From NCBI RefSeq assembly GCF_040954645.1, contig NC_092804.1, forward strand, positions 94,701,862 to 94,765,861: 64,000 nt of DNA, written 5' to 3'. Position numbers and translations under genes: made by a program. Below the pieces are notes generated by a model. It was given only the letters and a program-made list of their open reading frames with translations, was not told the origin of the DNA and searched no databases. Source of the stretch: Diabrotica undecimpunctata. Taxonomy: Eukaryota > Arthropoda > Insecta > Coleoptera > Chrysomelidae. Of the stretch, positions 1 to 10,518 are shown one piece after another; the first letter of the stretch is position 1; the number at the start of each line of letters is the position of its first letter.

Positions 1-480
1 TAACTACTTAGTATGTATTCAGTACTTTGCTTTACGGTTGTTGAGGCATTAACTCTTAAACAGAAGAATGTTAAAAATCTTGAAAGCTTTGAGATGTGGT
101 GCTACCGCCGTATACTAAAAATAAGTTGGGTGGATAAAATTACAAATGAAGAGGTAATACGCAGAATAAATAACGATCCAGAAGTTATACTGAATATAAA
201 AAAGAGAAAACTTGAATAGTTTGGCCACCTGATGAGAGGACAAAAGTACACATTCCTACAAAATATAATGCATGGAAAAATCCAAGGACGCAGAAATCCA
301 GGCCGTAGAAGAATGTCCTGGATGAGAAATTTAAGAGAGTGGTTTGGCTGTACCACTAACGAATTATTTAAAACAGCAGTAAATAAAATTAGAATCGCCT
401 TATGATATCCAATCTCCGATAGCAGAGGCACTCAAAGAAGAAGATATGATAAACTCAAAAAATCTCCAACGTTCACTGTT
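1..480 (+). pseudogene. Non-LTR retrotransposon reverse transcriptase, C-terminal tail
   Basis: Frame 1 reads as the distal end of a non-LTR reverse transcriptase: FEMWCYRRILKISWVDKI, then KRKLE, a TAG stop (217-219), FGHLMRG, the basic block GRRNPGRRR and SWMRNLREWFG. A TGA follows at 403-405. This Trp/Arg-rich tail is common in insect LINEs downstream of the catalytic domain. The catalytic part would lie left of the window. Two in-frame stops mark it as dead. Clade not resolved. Confidence 0.75.
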
Positions 481-1269
481 AGACATATGCCTCCCGTTCA
501 GTATACACATTTACTGCTCCTTGACGCTGTGACGAGAATGAGATAGGATTTAACAAATAGAATGACAGAAAACTAAAAAAGACAATGTGTCAAACGTGGA
601 ATGCGTCGCAGAACGTGAAATATTAGCGTAAAATTATATGATGCCATAGACGGTTCTTTAATACCCAGCAAACTCGCTTTGTGAAGTTACATAGCAGGGA
701 TCTGTGCGAGAAAAAGTCGATCATTCGTTTTATAACCCAAAGGGGACCATAAAATATTCAACGTTAAAATTTGACATAATGTAACGGTATGACAAATCTT
801 TTTTCTCCCGCATGTGCTTGCCTGTGTACCTATACAAGGGGAGTCGTGCATAACCTTTAAGTTGATCGTAATACATAACTGCAACAACAAGTATGTTGAC
901 GACTTGGGTTAGTATATACAGTGCATTCCGTACGTTTTTTAAACATGGTTAGGAAATTGTTGACTGGAGGCTATTAAAGAAGTTCTTAAAATAATTGCGG
1001 GTCACCGCCTTTTCTGTAAATGGAGTGAATATTGTTATCGATTTAATTTTTTTCTTCAGTTAAATAATTCCTGCTGGTATTTGGTCTAAGCTTACTTCTT
1101 TTTCTCATTCAAACTGTTTCATAGCTAATTTTACTTCCTCTTTATAGTGCCCTGTTCACCTGTTTTGGTAATTTCGGACTATTTCATCTCTTATAACATA
1201 AAACAGTTGTTTCAGATATCTTTATCGCGTTTCCTTTTTTTATGGATGAATATGCTGCCGTTTTCATCT
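481..1269. other. No recognised gene
   Basis: AT-rich sequence directly after the LINE tail. The short ORFs on both strands show no domain I recognise. The first part may be the 3' untranslated region of that LINE. Confidence 0.5.
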
Positions 1270-1580
1270 CCTACTATTTCATATGGAGCTACACGATTAA
1301 CAATTCCAAATCAAGAAAAGACAAATAACACTCCGAATTATATTATACAACTAATAGTCGAAAAATAAAGAGCAAGAGGTAGATAATCAGACAATTAAGA
1401 TGAGCGCTACATGATGTACGCAATGCCACATTTGAACACTACATTAGTACATTGTCTAAAGAAGATCATTCACTATGGATAGCAACAAAACACTTAAAGA
1501 GACCTGATCAATACAACCCACCAATTAAGAAAGATGACGTTAGTTGAGGGAGATCAGACCAGGAAAAAATGTCAACATTT
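1270..1580 (+). pseudogene. Jockey-like ORF2 fragment between endonuclease and RT
   Basis: The translated fragments YISTLSKEDHSLWIATKHLK and GRSDQEKM, with an upstream piece ending YIIQLIVEK, match the linker that sits between endonuclease and reverse transcriptase in Jockey-type ORF2 proteins. The complete Jockey-like copy near 53.5-54.0 kb in this window has the same arrangement. Several stops and frame changes show decay. No catalytic motif remains. Confidence 0.65.
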
Positions 1581-2029
1581 TCAGAATACCAGATAATAAT
1601 AATCAAGCAATAGAACACTGAAAACTTTTGTTTTTAACTGTACGCCCGTGAATGACTTATTATTTTTTAAATAACACTTAATATTTCACTTTTTTATTGT
1701 ATTTTTTTCATCTTTCAAGATAATTCTTATAGGAATATATTTATTTATAACATACGGTCTTATGGGAACAAGAGTTGCAGTAAAAGATTTTTCTAAATAT
1801 AGAATGTAAACCATATTTCCAATATATTTGTGAAAAAGAACCAGTTTATAATATTCCGGACGACGTAATAAAACCTTATTTTAGACTATTGGTCGATGAA
1901 TTGAAATCATTGTTCAAGAAACGAATTATTAATGTGCAGATGTTTTACTATAAAAACATGTAAAACCAAAATCTCGATTAAAAAAATTGCAACCAGTTAC
2001 TCACGATGAAACTTAACCCCATTATTGAT

Positions 2030-2620
2030 TTTACAAGTAATAAAATGGGTCGACAAAAGACCAGTTTTAATCCTTACAACATTTAAACATAATAGTTATA
2101 TCTTGGTTTAATCAGATGAAAAGAAAAATTATACACAAGTACTAAAACCACAAACTATTCTCGATTATAACTTGGTGAAAAAGAGTGTTGATTTTAGTGA
2201 TTAAGTGGCTTCTTACCAAAGCCCAATACGCAAAATTCTGAAGTGGTACCGGAAAGTGGCAGTGGAATTAATATTTAATACCGCATTTAATACCGCAGTA
2301 GTAAATGCTTAGTTGTTAAATAATAGAAAACGTAAAAAAGCGACAACCTATCCTTGAGTTCAGACTGGAGTTCGCGAAGGCATTTGCAAATAAAGAAATG
2401 TTGTAACCCTCACGAACAGTTACACCCAAAAATACCATCTCAGGCAAAGCGATGTAGATAATACAAAGAGAAGAAAGTGTACAAGATGTAACAAAATTTT
2501 AAGAAGAAGCATGACTAGTAGAAAGGACGATAGAAAAGTTAAAAAAGTTAAAACATACTCTGAAGAATGTGATGGCAAAACTGGAATATGTCTAGTGTGC
2601 TTCAATGGAGCACATTAAAA
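2030..2620 (+). pseudogene. piggyBac-like transposase, C-terminal half
   Basis: One frame (codon start 2043) reads KWVDKRPVLILTTF, then TILDYNLVKKSVDFSD, then KWYRKVAVEL and TAVVNA. These are ordered landmarks of the C-terminal half of piggyBac transposases. The same frame ends in a cysteine-rich tail (2463-2615) with a CxxC, a second C and CLVCF followed by H, as in the zinc-binding tail of the family. Four in-frame stops interrupt it. It is an old inactive copy in an upstream part of Cdk12. The DDD catalytic core further left is not recognisable. Confidence 0.75.
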
Positions 2621-2773
2621 AACAATTTTACTTATACAGGAACTATTATTGAGTAAAAACGTATTATACCTCAAGTGGCCTTATAGTATTGGAAGTCGTA
2701 AGTTGATAGTTTTAGTAGAACAGTTTAATTGTTAATTACCTCCGTAAAAGTGAGTTATAGTATTTATAAAAAG

Positions 2774-3230
2774 ATGGATGTAAATAATATGCCTTCGACA
2801 TCTAAAAAAGCTAAATGTGAATATAAACGTAGATTGACCACTGCTGAATTACAATCATTGTTAGAAGCATCTGGCGAGGACGATGTAGATTAAATGAATG
2901 GTGGAAGTGACTCTGATTGACTCTGACGAAATATTTGCACAAAGTCGTTCAGAAAAATCGAGGATTGCGTTTTGGAAAGAAACAACACAAACAGAATTTA
3001 AGACTTTTCTCGGACTTATGTTCCATATGGGGACAATTAAGATGAACCGTCTGAATGACTACTAAAAAAGTATGGGTAACTTCTATAATAGTGTTGACTT
3101 GACTAGATAATTGCTCATAGCCTATATTAAGAAATAAGCGAATAGATAATCCTCACTTGTCAAAGAAACTGAAAAACCGTGAAGTGGTCTAAAAACTAAA
3201 AAGTCCCCTATTCAAACTGGTTTTTAATAA
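2774..3230 (+). pseudogene. piggyBac-like transposase, N-terminal part
   Basis: ATG at 2774 opens a frame with RRLTTAELQSLLEASGEDD, the acidic N-terminal motif of piggyBac-like proteins, and stops at TAA 2891-2893. After a frame change the text continues as DSDEIFAQSRSEKSR and then KTFLGLMFHMGTIKMNRLND, the start of the conserved transposase core. Further stops follow. It lies downstream of a C-terminal half on the same strand, so two copies or a rearrangement are needed. Confidence 0.65.
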
Positions 3231-3809
3231 AAAATTTAATAATATGTTGAAGTTTTTTTAATATACTCTAAAACTAAAAGCGAAAAGAATCGATTGCAAG
3301 TTACAAAATACTTGTAGAGTCATACTGTTTGGACAAGTACAGTTGTTTAAATAATCGCTTTCTGTCATAAACAAATTGAATAAATTGTAAAATATTTTTT
3401 GATCTGCTTGATATTTAGCACACTTTAATAACTCATCAATTGCCATAATTGCCTATCGTTAGGCCAAAAACAAAGTTATTAACATTATTTATAAATTACT
3501 ACAAATATAATATCATAGAGTTTACGGTTTTTTGGAATTATATCAATTATTTATGTATTTAAATTTGGTTTTTCTCTACATAAAAAACTTTTTATGGTCT
3601 ACAACTATTATTTGAATTATTTTTCTTTAGAATGTATACAAAACGTTTTATAAGCAAAAAATTATTTTTTTTTTGCCTTTTAAGATTGTTTAAAAAAACA
3701 AAGCAAAATCAACTGTCCGTCTTTACGAATTTTTCGTCAGCTACCCCTCATACTATTTAGAATTTAAATTTCTGTATAAGATTTTTTTAAATTATTTAGC
3801 GAGGTTCCG
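3231..3809. other. No recognised gene
   Basis: Very AT-rich with homopolymer runs. The only ORF over 60 codons, on the minus strand at 3258-3446, shows no recognisable domain. Confidence 0.5.
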
Positions 3810-4115
3810 TGAACTACTTTCTTATGGCATGGTCAAAGTCAAATATTATTTTTTTATGTGATTAAGCCACAATTATTGGTCGTTATTGAGATGAAAATTA
3901 CATTTTTAATTAACTAATATTTAACGTTTTGATTTACACTATTATTTTACAATAGCTTTGTTTATTGTACTAATTATGTAAACATGTGTATACACACTTT
4001 GTACAGAAAAACGTTGTTTGAGAACGATTTCCGGAATGGAAATCAAAATTTCAAACATTATCACAATCACAACCAATAATAAAGGCCTTAATCCCATAAA
4101 ACCATAATATTTATC
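3810..4115. repeat. Foldback repeat, diverged copy
   Basis: It starts with a variant of the unit seen at 11.25 kb and 55.47 kb (GAACTACTTTCTTATGGCAT) and has imperfect inverted arms: a left block around GATTAAGCCACAATTATTGG and a right block around CCAATAATAAAGGCCTTAAT. The middle keeps GAGAACGATTTCC. It is much more diverged than those two copies. Confidence 0.6.
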
Positions 4116-4596
4116 TCAAACTATTCATCGATAGCTTCGACTAAACAGGTTGTCAATTAAAATTTATGTAAAATATTCCCCTACACGATTCTCTGGGCAA
4201 AAATATCTAGGTTAAATAAATATAACATCTAAACGAAGAAAAAAACCTGTTGAGACTGCAACTTGTGAGCAGGTAGTTTCAATGTCGTTATTCGAACTTG
4301 ACCCAAACAACCGATCGATATTTAGGTATGTAAAATATTATTTTAAGGATTAATACCGGCAACATCTACTGGCTCTAAAATGATGCCAAATACAGTGATT
4401 TTACCGCTCGATGTTAAAACGTAGGTTTGATGTAAAAATTAAATATATAAAAAAAATCGGAATATTAAAAAACCGACAACAGTGCCAAGCCTACAAAGGT
4501 GCCCTAAACGAACATACACAATTTATAAATAGAAAATGATAGCAATTCTTGGTGATGCTAAATTACTGCAACGTGAAAAGAGTTCTAAAGGATAGC

Positions 4597-4599
<3 letters not shown>
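4116..4599. other. No recognised gene
   Basis: An open stretch at 4240-4325 ends at a possible splice donor (GTATGT), but its translation matches nothing I know and I do not call it an exon. Confidence 0.45.

Positions 4600-4663
<64 letters not shown>
4600..4663. repeat. (TA)n microsatellite
   Basis: About 32 uninterrupted TA units. It cuts off the 3' part of the adjacent Tc1-like element. Confidence 0.98.
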
Positions 4664-4666
<3 letters not shown>

Positions 4667-5094
4667 TCCAATCCTGTATTGTCCAAGCCAAGTGTTTTCG
4701 TGCAAAATTCAATCTGGCAAACAGTTACTCTAGTTTGGGAAGATAAACCAGCATCATGAAGTCTCCTTCTAACTGTCCATTCGCTTAGGTTTACATTTCT
4801 CACTTCTTACAGATGATTTCGAAGGGAAACTGCCGTGACTATTCGGTTTCTTGCACTTGCTTTTTCAAAAGCACTAGGAACGATAAAGAGGTCATCTCTA
4901 GCTGTTGTAATTCTGCCTGGACCTGAACCATGACCTTGAGTAAGCAGACCACTCTCTTCGTACCGTCGCGATATTCGTTGCACACTCGAGAGACTTACGC
5001 CAACGATTCTCGTAGTTTCGCGCTGACAGTGGCCATCTTCTAGCGATGTCACAATTCTTGCCGCCACAACAGAATTTATGCTCATTTCCAACAC
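4664..5094 (-). pseudogene. Tc1-like transposase, N-terminal DNA-binding part
   Basis: The ORF from 5094 down to 4807 has the paired helix-turn-helix of Tc1 transposases: HCQRETTRIVGVSLSSVQRI, then GSGPGRITTARDD as the GRKR-type linker. Beyond a short gap, VRNVNLSEWTVRRRLHDAGL continues the second helix-turn-helix, followed by QIEFCTKTL and a stop. The catalytic domain is absent, so it cannot be active. It probably bound its own terminal repeats. Confidence 0.8.
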
Positions 5095-5337
5095 TACACA
5101 AACAATTTACAATTGACTTTAAAACCACAGAAACAAAAACTACGCTGATAATGGTTTTTAGGAATTAGGCTAAGGGGCCCTTTTTATTTCAAACGCTTAT
5201 CGAAACAGCAACAAAAACAATTTTTTTCCAGCAATCCATTAGTAAACTATATTACAACCCAAAATAGTTAAAAAAGAATGATAATTTCTAAAATAAATTC
5301 GAATTATGAGGTGACTCGAATTTTATACTCAGCGGTG
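4664..5337 (-). mobile_element. Tc1-like element, truncated
   Basis: Minus-strand Tc1-like transposon. Its 5' inverted repeat ends at 5337, next to a TA, and resembles the terminal repeat of the Tc1 element at 38.7-40.3 kb (shared core around TATAAAAT and GTCACCT). The coding part at 4664-5094 ends abruptly in a TA microsatellite, so the catalytic DDE region and the other terminus are missing. Confidence 0.7.
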
Positions 5338-5413
5338 TATATATAAATTGTTATAAAATTGCCAATGTTCGTTAAAATATAGTTGTATACAAATATTATT
5401 ATTTTATATTCAG

Positions 5414-5632
5414 ATACAATCATTATATCTCAGAAGAGCCTATTCGTATACGAGATTCTCCCATAATAATTGATGACCATTTGTCGCCAACAATGAAGTC
5501 TCCAGAATCTATTATACATTCTCATTATAAACATCGATCCCTAACGCCAAGTTCAAGGAAAAGAAGAGTGGACAGAGAAATGTTACATAGGAAACATAAA
5601 AAAGAAAAGGCTAGATTAAAGGAAAAGAGCAG
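5414..5632 (+). CDS. Cdk12: Cdk12 exon, basic N-terminal region
   Basis: Open exon bounded by a good acceptor (TTATATTCAG) and donor (AG/GTAAGA). It is read with one base completing a codon and two bases left over, the same phase as the next exon. The 219 bases encode an acidic start (SEEPIRIRDSPIIIDDH), then a Lys/Arg-rich end with SSRKRRV and KHKKEKARLKEKSR. Low-complexity basic sequence of this kind precedes the kinase domain in CDK12 proteins, where it supports nuclear-speckle localisation. The assignment rests on phase continuity into clear kinase exons. Earlier exons and the start codon are not in view. Confidence 0.75.
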
Positions 5633-5902
5633 GTAAGACTTATAAGTACATTGTAGAAAATGTAACAATTAGAAAATATGCCTTTTAATTAGCTTAATAG
5701 TATATAATTATAGACTAGACGTATGATATTAAGTATACATTTAAATGTGAATACATGTAGAACACTTAACAATTATATATCAATATTCGACATCTTTTAG
5801 GATTTTCTTAGGCGAGTATTTTTAAATTGTAGTAATTGATACAAATATTATTGTGTACTCTCTGGAAGTTACATTGGCACGCACATGGATTTTGGGAGGT
5901 CT
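5633..5902. other. Cdk12 intron, no feature seen
   Basis: Start of the 4.4 kb intron between the first two visible Cdk12 exons. AT-rich with no recognised element. Confidence 0.6.
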
Positions 5903-6330
5903 TCAGCCTTCCGTCCACTCAGTCTTTTCTTCCAAAAAGGCCTTTTTAGTCTTAAAGGACTCCTCGTCAGCACATATCAACTCGTAGTACCCATCCATGA
6001 GTCGGTTACCTTCATAACGAGGTGCGCCAGGAGCTTCGTCGATAAGTTTAGTTAGGGAATCTTTTATTGGCCCAACATCATTCTCAGACACCGATATGTT
6101 TGGGTATTCTTTGGGAATGATTGTCGTATTTATCCCAGTAAGAACAGCCTTATAGTTGCCGCCGAACTTTAAAAGAGGCAGCTCTTTTTTGTTAATTTCT
6201 CTGCGTCCCCGTTTCCTCATTTTCCGAAGTATCCTCCTCTGTGCCTCACATATCTTTGGCCGAGAAACCTCAAGCCGCTCTTTATCTCAAGCTCTCAAGC
6301 CTCTCTCAAGGAGTCCGCATGGCAGCCTAG
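5903..6330 (-). pseudogene. Gag-like (DUF4780-type) retroelement fragment
   Basis: The minus-strand ORF of 105 codons (6220 to 5903) contains NYKAVLTGINTTIIPKEYPN, then PIKDSLTKLIDE and DGYYELICADEESFKTKKAF. This layout resembles the DUF4780-type domain of insect retroelement ORF1/gag proteins. The region upstream to about 6330 is Ser/Arg-rich but broken. No reverse transcriptase neighbours it. The family call is from memory and moderately uncertain. It lies inside a Cdk12 intron on the opposite strand. Confidence 0.45.
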
Positions 6331-7043
6331 GTATTTTTATTAACCGATCTGGTAAGTTTGTTCTTTTCCAGAGTCTGCCGAATAGACTCAGTGGAAGTAT
6401 TAGAATTAGTTGGGTCCTCCTGAGAGTCCCCTGAAGTAATCATGGGTAACACCGTAAATTTTTAAGTGTTGATACAATGACACTGACACAGCTGCCTGTA
6501 TCAGTACAATGTATCAGCACAATAAAGTTTCATGACAATGTGTTTCAGTATTATGTGTTGGATAGTACAGAAACACTGCGCCAGTTTTACATCGAGCGAG
6601 AAACGATACCCTTAATATGAATTCTAAATATAATTATGCACATAGTTGCACAAACACACGCTTTAAAAATAACATTGGTATACTCTTTTTTTATTGCATG
6701 AAGTGATTTCAATATTCAAAAAATTATGAGTTAAATTAAAAGAAAACATTTTTTCTCTCGAGGTGCATCAGTAAATTTTAAGAGAAATTACCCTAAATTA
6801 GATACTTCAAGACTGAGTATTCCTAGATTCGAATTAAGTGAAAGAAAGAAAAAATAGATAATGTATAATATTTCCTTCAAAATCTTTTAATTGGTGTAAG
6901 TACTTAAACTTAAAGTTATAAACTTTGTTTAATTGTTGATATTTGGTATTTATTCTAATTGTTTCATAGATTTATATAGTAATAGTAAAACAATTCTGGG
7001 GCATTTCATGAGAGTTCGAACTTTACTAAAAAAATGAATTCCT
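6331..7043. other. Short subterminal-type repeats, no gene
   Basis: 6465-6600 holds several copies of TGTATCA/TGATACA and GACACTG. Similar motifs return at 9500-9690 on the other side of the DUF7869 element. This may be the split flank of an older non-autonomous DNA element. No coding signal. Confidence 0.4.
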
Positions 7044-7047
7044 TATA

Positions 7048-9333
7048 TGAAGCGTGCATTTCCATAATGTTGTAAGTGCCAATATGCCTCATTTGGTTTT
7101 TTTAAGTTAAATGAGTTGCAAGTGCCATGTTCCATCGCCTAAAATTTATTTCATGTCGATATGGCTAGCGACGGCGTGAAAAGTGGGGATAAAGTAGCGG
7201 TGCAAGTCATAACGTTGTAAGTATCGTAGTGCAATTCTGTTAAATGTAGAGTGGCGCATCAGTTACTAAACTATTTTTGTTTGGACGTGTTGGGTTGAGT
7301 TTAAACATAAGTATTTGGAACGAATATGGATGAAACTACAGAAAAACGGTCCAAAAAGAAAAGAAGAGTTGTTGATAGTTGGAAAAAAAAAATAAAACCA
7401 AGAAAATGAGAAACTCTGGCGAAGAATATGTTTCTCTAGTCAATAAAAAGACCGTTACAAAGAAAATGTCACCAGCTGATGTAAGTATGGTTTAAAGAGA
7501 TACCTATCTAAATAGACGTTAAAACATAAATAATTTTTTTTTTGTTTAAATCTATCTAAGCAGCAAAGTTACCTACAAAGGTTTATTCATCCCCAATTAA
7601 TCAAAAGGAGACGTCATGGTCAGTACGAACATCCCAGTGAAAGTAGGAGAAAGCACTCTTTCACCTACCATTTACTTTTGCCTGGAGGATCTGAAATAAG
7701 GGTTTGCCTCAAAACATTTTGTAGTACGTTTGCCGTAACTCCAAGAAGAGTGCAACTTTTGGGAGAAAAAATTCTTGATGGTAAAATGGATATGTCAGAA
7801 AAACGAGGAGGGGCTCGACAAAATATTTTCAAGACTGTCTGGACTAACAAGATTATAGAGCATATCGAAAGTTTTCCAAAAATTGAAAGCCACTACGCAA
7901 GGGCGAAAACCCCGGATAAGCTCTTCTTGTCACCGGATTTAAACGTAAGTAGAATGTACCGTGCATTTTTAGAGAAATATTGTGCGGATTATCAGCCGCC
8001 TAACAAACCACCAGTGACTAGACAATGGTATAATGAAATTTTTATATCAAAATTTAACTTATCTTTTGCAAGGCCTAAAGTAGATACATATAAAGCTTAC
8101 ATACATATAAGCATACAGATAAAGCTGCTGTAACAGAACAGGAGCTTCACCATCGGAGAGCAGAGGCTGCTACAAAAGCAATGTCAACTGAGACCAACAA
8201 TGCATGTACAAGTAATTGCTATGTTCTTTCCTTCGATATGCAGCAGCAAATGTACATTCCCCAATTAACTCACTCCGAAATGTACTATTCACAACAGCTT
8301 GCAGTGTGTAACTTAGGAATTCACGATTCCATCACAGGAAAGGGATTCATGTGTTTATGGACTGAGGACTTTGGGGGAAGGGGTGCCTTGGAAATTAGCT
8401 CCTGTTTATATACTTACCTTACTAAGGAAATTGGCAATCACGGAAAGAAAAAGCTTATTTTGTGGTCGGATAATTGTGGGGGTCAAAATAAAAATCAGTT
8501 CATGATCGCCATGTATTTGACCATACTAGCAAATAACGTTTTTGAGGAAATTATTCATAAATTTCCTGTAAAAGGACACACTTTCCTTAATTGCGACAGA
8601 GATTTCGCAATCATAGAAAAACGTAAAAAAGTGTGTAAGGCTTATACATTGATGACTGTTGTTAACATCATTACTAGTGCGGCCCAGAAAAATCCATTCT
8701 CGTGCATGGTGGTTAAGGACTTTTATGATTTCAAAACCGTTGCCTGTGATAAACTGAACACAAAGAAGTTAGGCATTTCAACAGCTACGCAGCTTCGTCT
8801 TACAAGAGAGAAAGTTGGTACGGTGATGGTGGCTAAAGGACATAGTGAGCTCGCTTGATGGAGTGAGACCAATGTACTCAAATCTGGAGTTACATTAGAA
8901 GACTTTAAAATCATAGACCTTCAAAAAACTAGAACTCACTTTGGTATCCCAGAGAAAAAAAGAACAGATATTGAAAAAATGCTCCCTTATCTTCACGATG
9001 ATGCCAAGAAGTATTTTAAAGAAAAATTAGGTCAACCAGGGCAAGTTTCTACTGTAGGAAACAACGGTTAAAAATCTGGCACTTAAAACGTTTTGACTTG
9101 CAAACCTGATGGCACTTACAACGTTTTGACCTTAGACAGATTTTTGAATTTTTTTTTAAGTAAGCTTTGTTTATTGTTCCTTTGCGGTATGTTTGTATTA
9201 TATAATACCTTTAAACTAATCCTTTTTCAGTATGTTACATTATAAGAAATAAACATGTTCGATAAAAAACTGTTTTTTACTCCTGAAAAATTTATAATTT
9301 GGCACTTACTGCGTTATGGAAATGCACGCTTCA
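7048..9333 (+). mobile_element. DNA transposon with DUF7869-type protein, copy 1
   Basis: The ends are 35-bp inverted repeats starting TGAAGCGTGCATTTCCATAA at 7048 and, in reverse complement, ending at 9333, with 3 mismatches by eye. A directly repeated TATA flanks both sides (7044-7047 and 9334-9337) and fits a target-site duplication. Further copies of a GTAAGTGCC / GGCACTTAC motif lie just inside both ends (for example 9079-9125), as subterminal repeats do. The 2,286 bp between carry one gene, on the + strand, that spans most of the element. Recognisable arms and few coding lesions suggest a fairly young copy. Confidence 0.8.
7326..9071 (+). pseudogene. DUF7869-type putative transposase
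   Basis: ATG 7326 opens a Lys-rich start (KRSKKKRRVVDSW). A run of ten A shifts the frame, after which RNSGEEYVSLVNKKTVTKK leads to a possible donor at 7481. The frame resumes near 7570 with SESRRKHSFTYHLLL, DKLFLSPDLNVSRMYRAFL and IFISKFNLSFARPKVDTYK, breaks near 8130, then is open from 8181 to TGA 8856-8858 and onward to TAA 9069-9071. The C-terminal part has SFDMQQ, GIHDSITGKGFMCLWTED, LILWSDNCGGQNKN and GHTFLNCDRDFAIIE. The D..D(N)..H-D-E pattern looks like an RNase H-fold nuclease. I recognise the family as the one annotated DUF7869. A transposase role is inferred from the flanking repeats. Lesions: two frameshifts and one stop. Confidence 0.7.
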
Positions 9334-9700
9334 TATATGTTCATTCTTTTAACTTAACTTTCTTCATTTTTTTTGAGTAGGTAATTTTACAAATATATTC
9401 GCGCCAACAACGCATACAACATAACTAAATTTGTGAGCATGTGGGTATGCCTTAATTTATTGTATGCGTGTCAAAGATTAACGAAAAAAGAAACTGACAC
9501 TGTCGAATGAAGTCGACACTGCGTACGACACTGTATCACAAAGTATGTATATATTTTAATACACTGTGTTGGTGTGTTGAACTGTGTCAAAGGTGTCACC
9601 GGGTCATTTCAACTGTATCAATACGATTGACACACTCTTAAAGTTTCAATACGAGAGTGCCATTCAACACAGTATTACACATCTCTACCCTGAAGCGCTC
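9334..9700. other. Possible hAT-like terminus with subterminal repeats
   Basis: On the minus strand the segment from about 9687 begins TAGAGATGTGTAATACTG, which looks like a hAT-type end. It carries repeated TGTCAA, TGATACAG and GACACTG motifs resembling those at 6465-6600. No partner end or duplication could be fixed. Confidence 0.35.
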
Positions 9701-10080
9701 TCTGTAGAGGTATAACGCGTAAAGTGAAAGGGGTTTCCCCAGTCGACCGTTTGATACAGTTCAATTTAGACACTCAACTGCCATACAGACCTGGGCATGG
9801 CATACTTACACCTTTACCTTGCGTTAGGGGATGTAGGTTTAGTAGGAAAGATGATGGAGGGATTACCTTTTCTTGGTTGTACTCGAGAGTATAGGATAGA
9901 TACAACTAATAGAAAATATCGGGTCCAGTTGACCATGCGGGGGCGATATGAGTAGTGCTGTCGATCGTAACAGAAAAAAAATATATTTATATTTTAGTTT
10001 TAAAAAGCAAAGCAATCCTAATCGAAATAGTGTTCATTCGATATTGTGTTATTCGTTATTGTATTTGATTTTGTTTCTAG
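9701..10080. other. Intron remainder, no gene
   Basis: GC content is locally higher at 9690-9950, which hints at a retroposed or repeat fragment, but there is no recognisable box or ORF. It ends at the TTTGTTTCTAG acceptor of the next Cdk12 exon. Confidence 0.4.
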
Positions 10081-10224
10081 GTATTCTAGAAGCAGAAGTC
10101 CTATTACTAGGAGGAGATCAAGATCGACAAGTTATGGCAGAAGTCGGCATTATAGCACTCCTTCGCCCAAGAGAAAAAATAAGAAACACAAGTCTAAGAG
10201 CCCGAGGAAGAACAGAAGTCCGAG
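10081..10224 (+). CDS. Cdk12: Cdk12 exon, Arg/Ser (RS) region
   Basis: 144 bases between TTTCTAG and GAG/GTAATA. It completes the codon left open by the exon at 5414 and again leaves two bases. It encodes a classic RS stretch (SRYSRSRSPITRRRSRSTSY) followed by Lys/Arg/Ser/Pro repeats ending KSKSPRKNRSPR. RS domains in CDK12 mediate association with splicing factors and speckles. Equal entry and exit phase means the exon could be skipped without a frameshift. RS repeats alone are not diagnostic; the call depends on the downstream kinase exons. Confidence 0.85.
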
Positions 10225-10321
10225 GTAATAAAAGTACAAAACGTACAGTACATTAAATTATATGTATGAAAATTTTATTTTGTTTTTACTAACTGCAACT
10301 AGTTAAAATTTTTATTTACAG

Positions 10322-10518
10322 ATATAGACATAAGAGTCCCTCTCCACATTCTGTAAAATCATCACAATTAAAAAATAAAATAACCGATGCTAGCCTTTTT
10401 GCCGAAATGGTTAAAGATAAACGAAAGAGAGAGATGGAACTAAGAAGGCTGGCAGAGCGAATGGAACTAACCAATGAAAGCTCAAATTCTCAAGGTGTTA
10501 ATTCAAACAACAAGAATG
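10322..10518 (+). CDS. Cdk12: Cdk12 exon, basic helix after the RS region
   Basis: 197 bases from a TTTATTTACAG acceptor to an ATG/GTAAGA donor. The preceding intron is only 97 bp. It continues the RS text (RYRHKSPSPHSVKSSQLKNK) into a charged helical stretch, DASLFAEMVKDKRKREMELR, followed by LAERMELTNESS and an Asn-rich end. It enters completing an AG-A codon and exits after the first base of a codon, which matches the next exon. Confidence 0.85.

Noticed and set aside
4240..4335. An upstream Cdk12 exon ending at GTATGT
   Set aside because: The open stretch has no RS or CDK12-like content and its phase cannot be tested.
7665..7850. Minus-strand ORF over the DUF7869 gene
   Set aside because: Complement of a conserved coding stretch on the plus strand.
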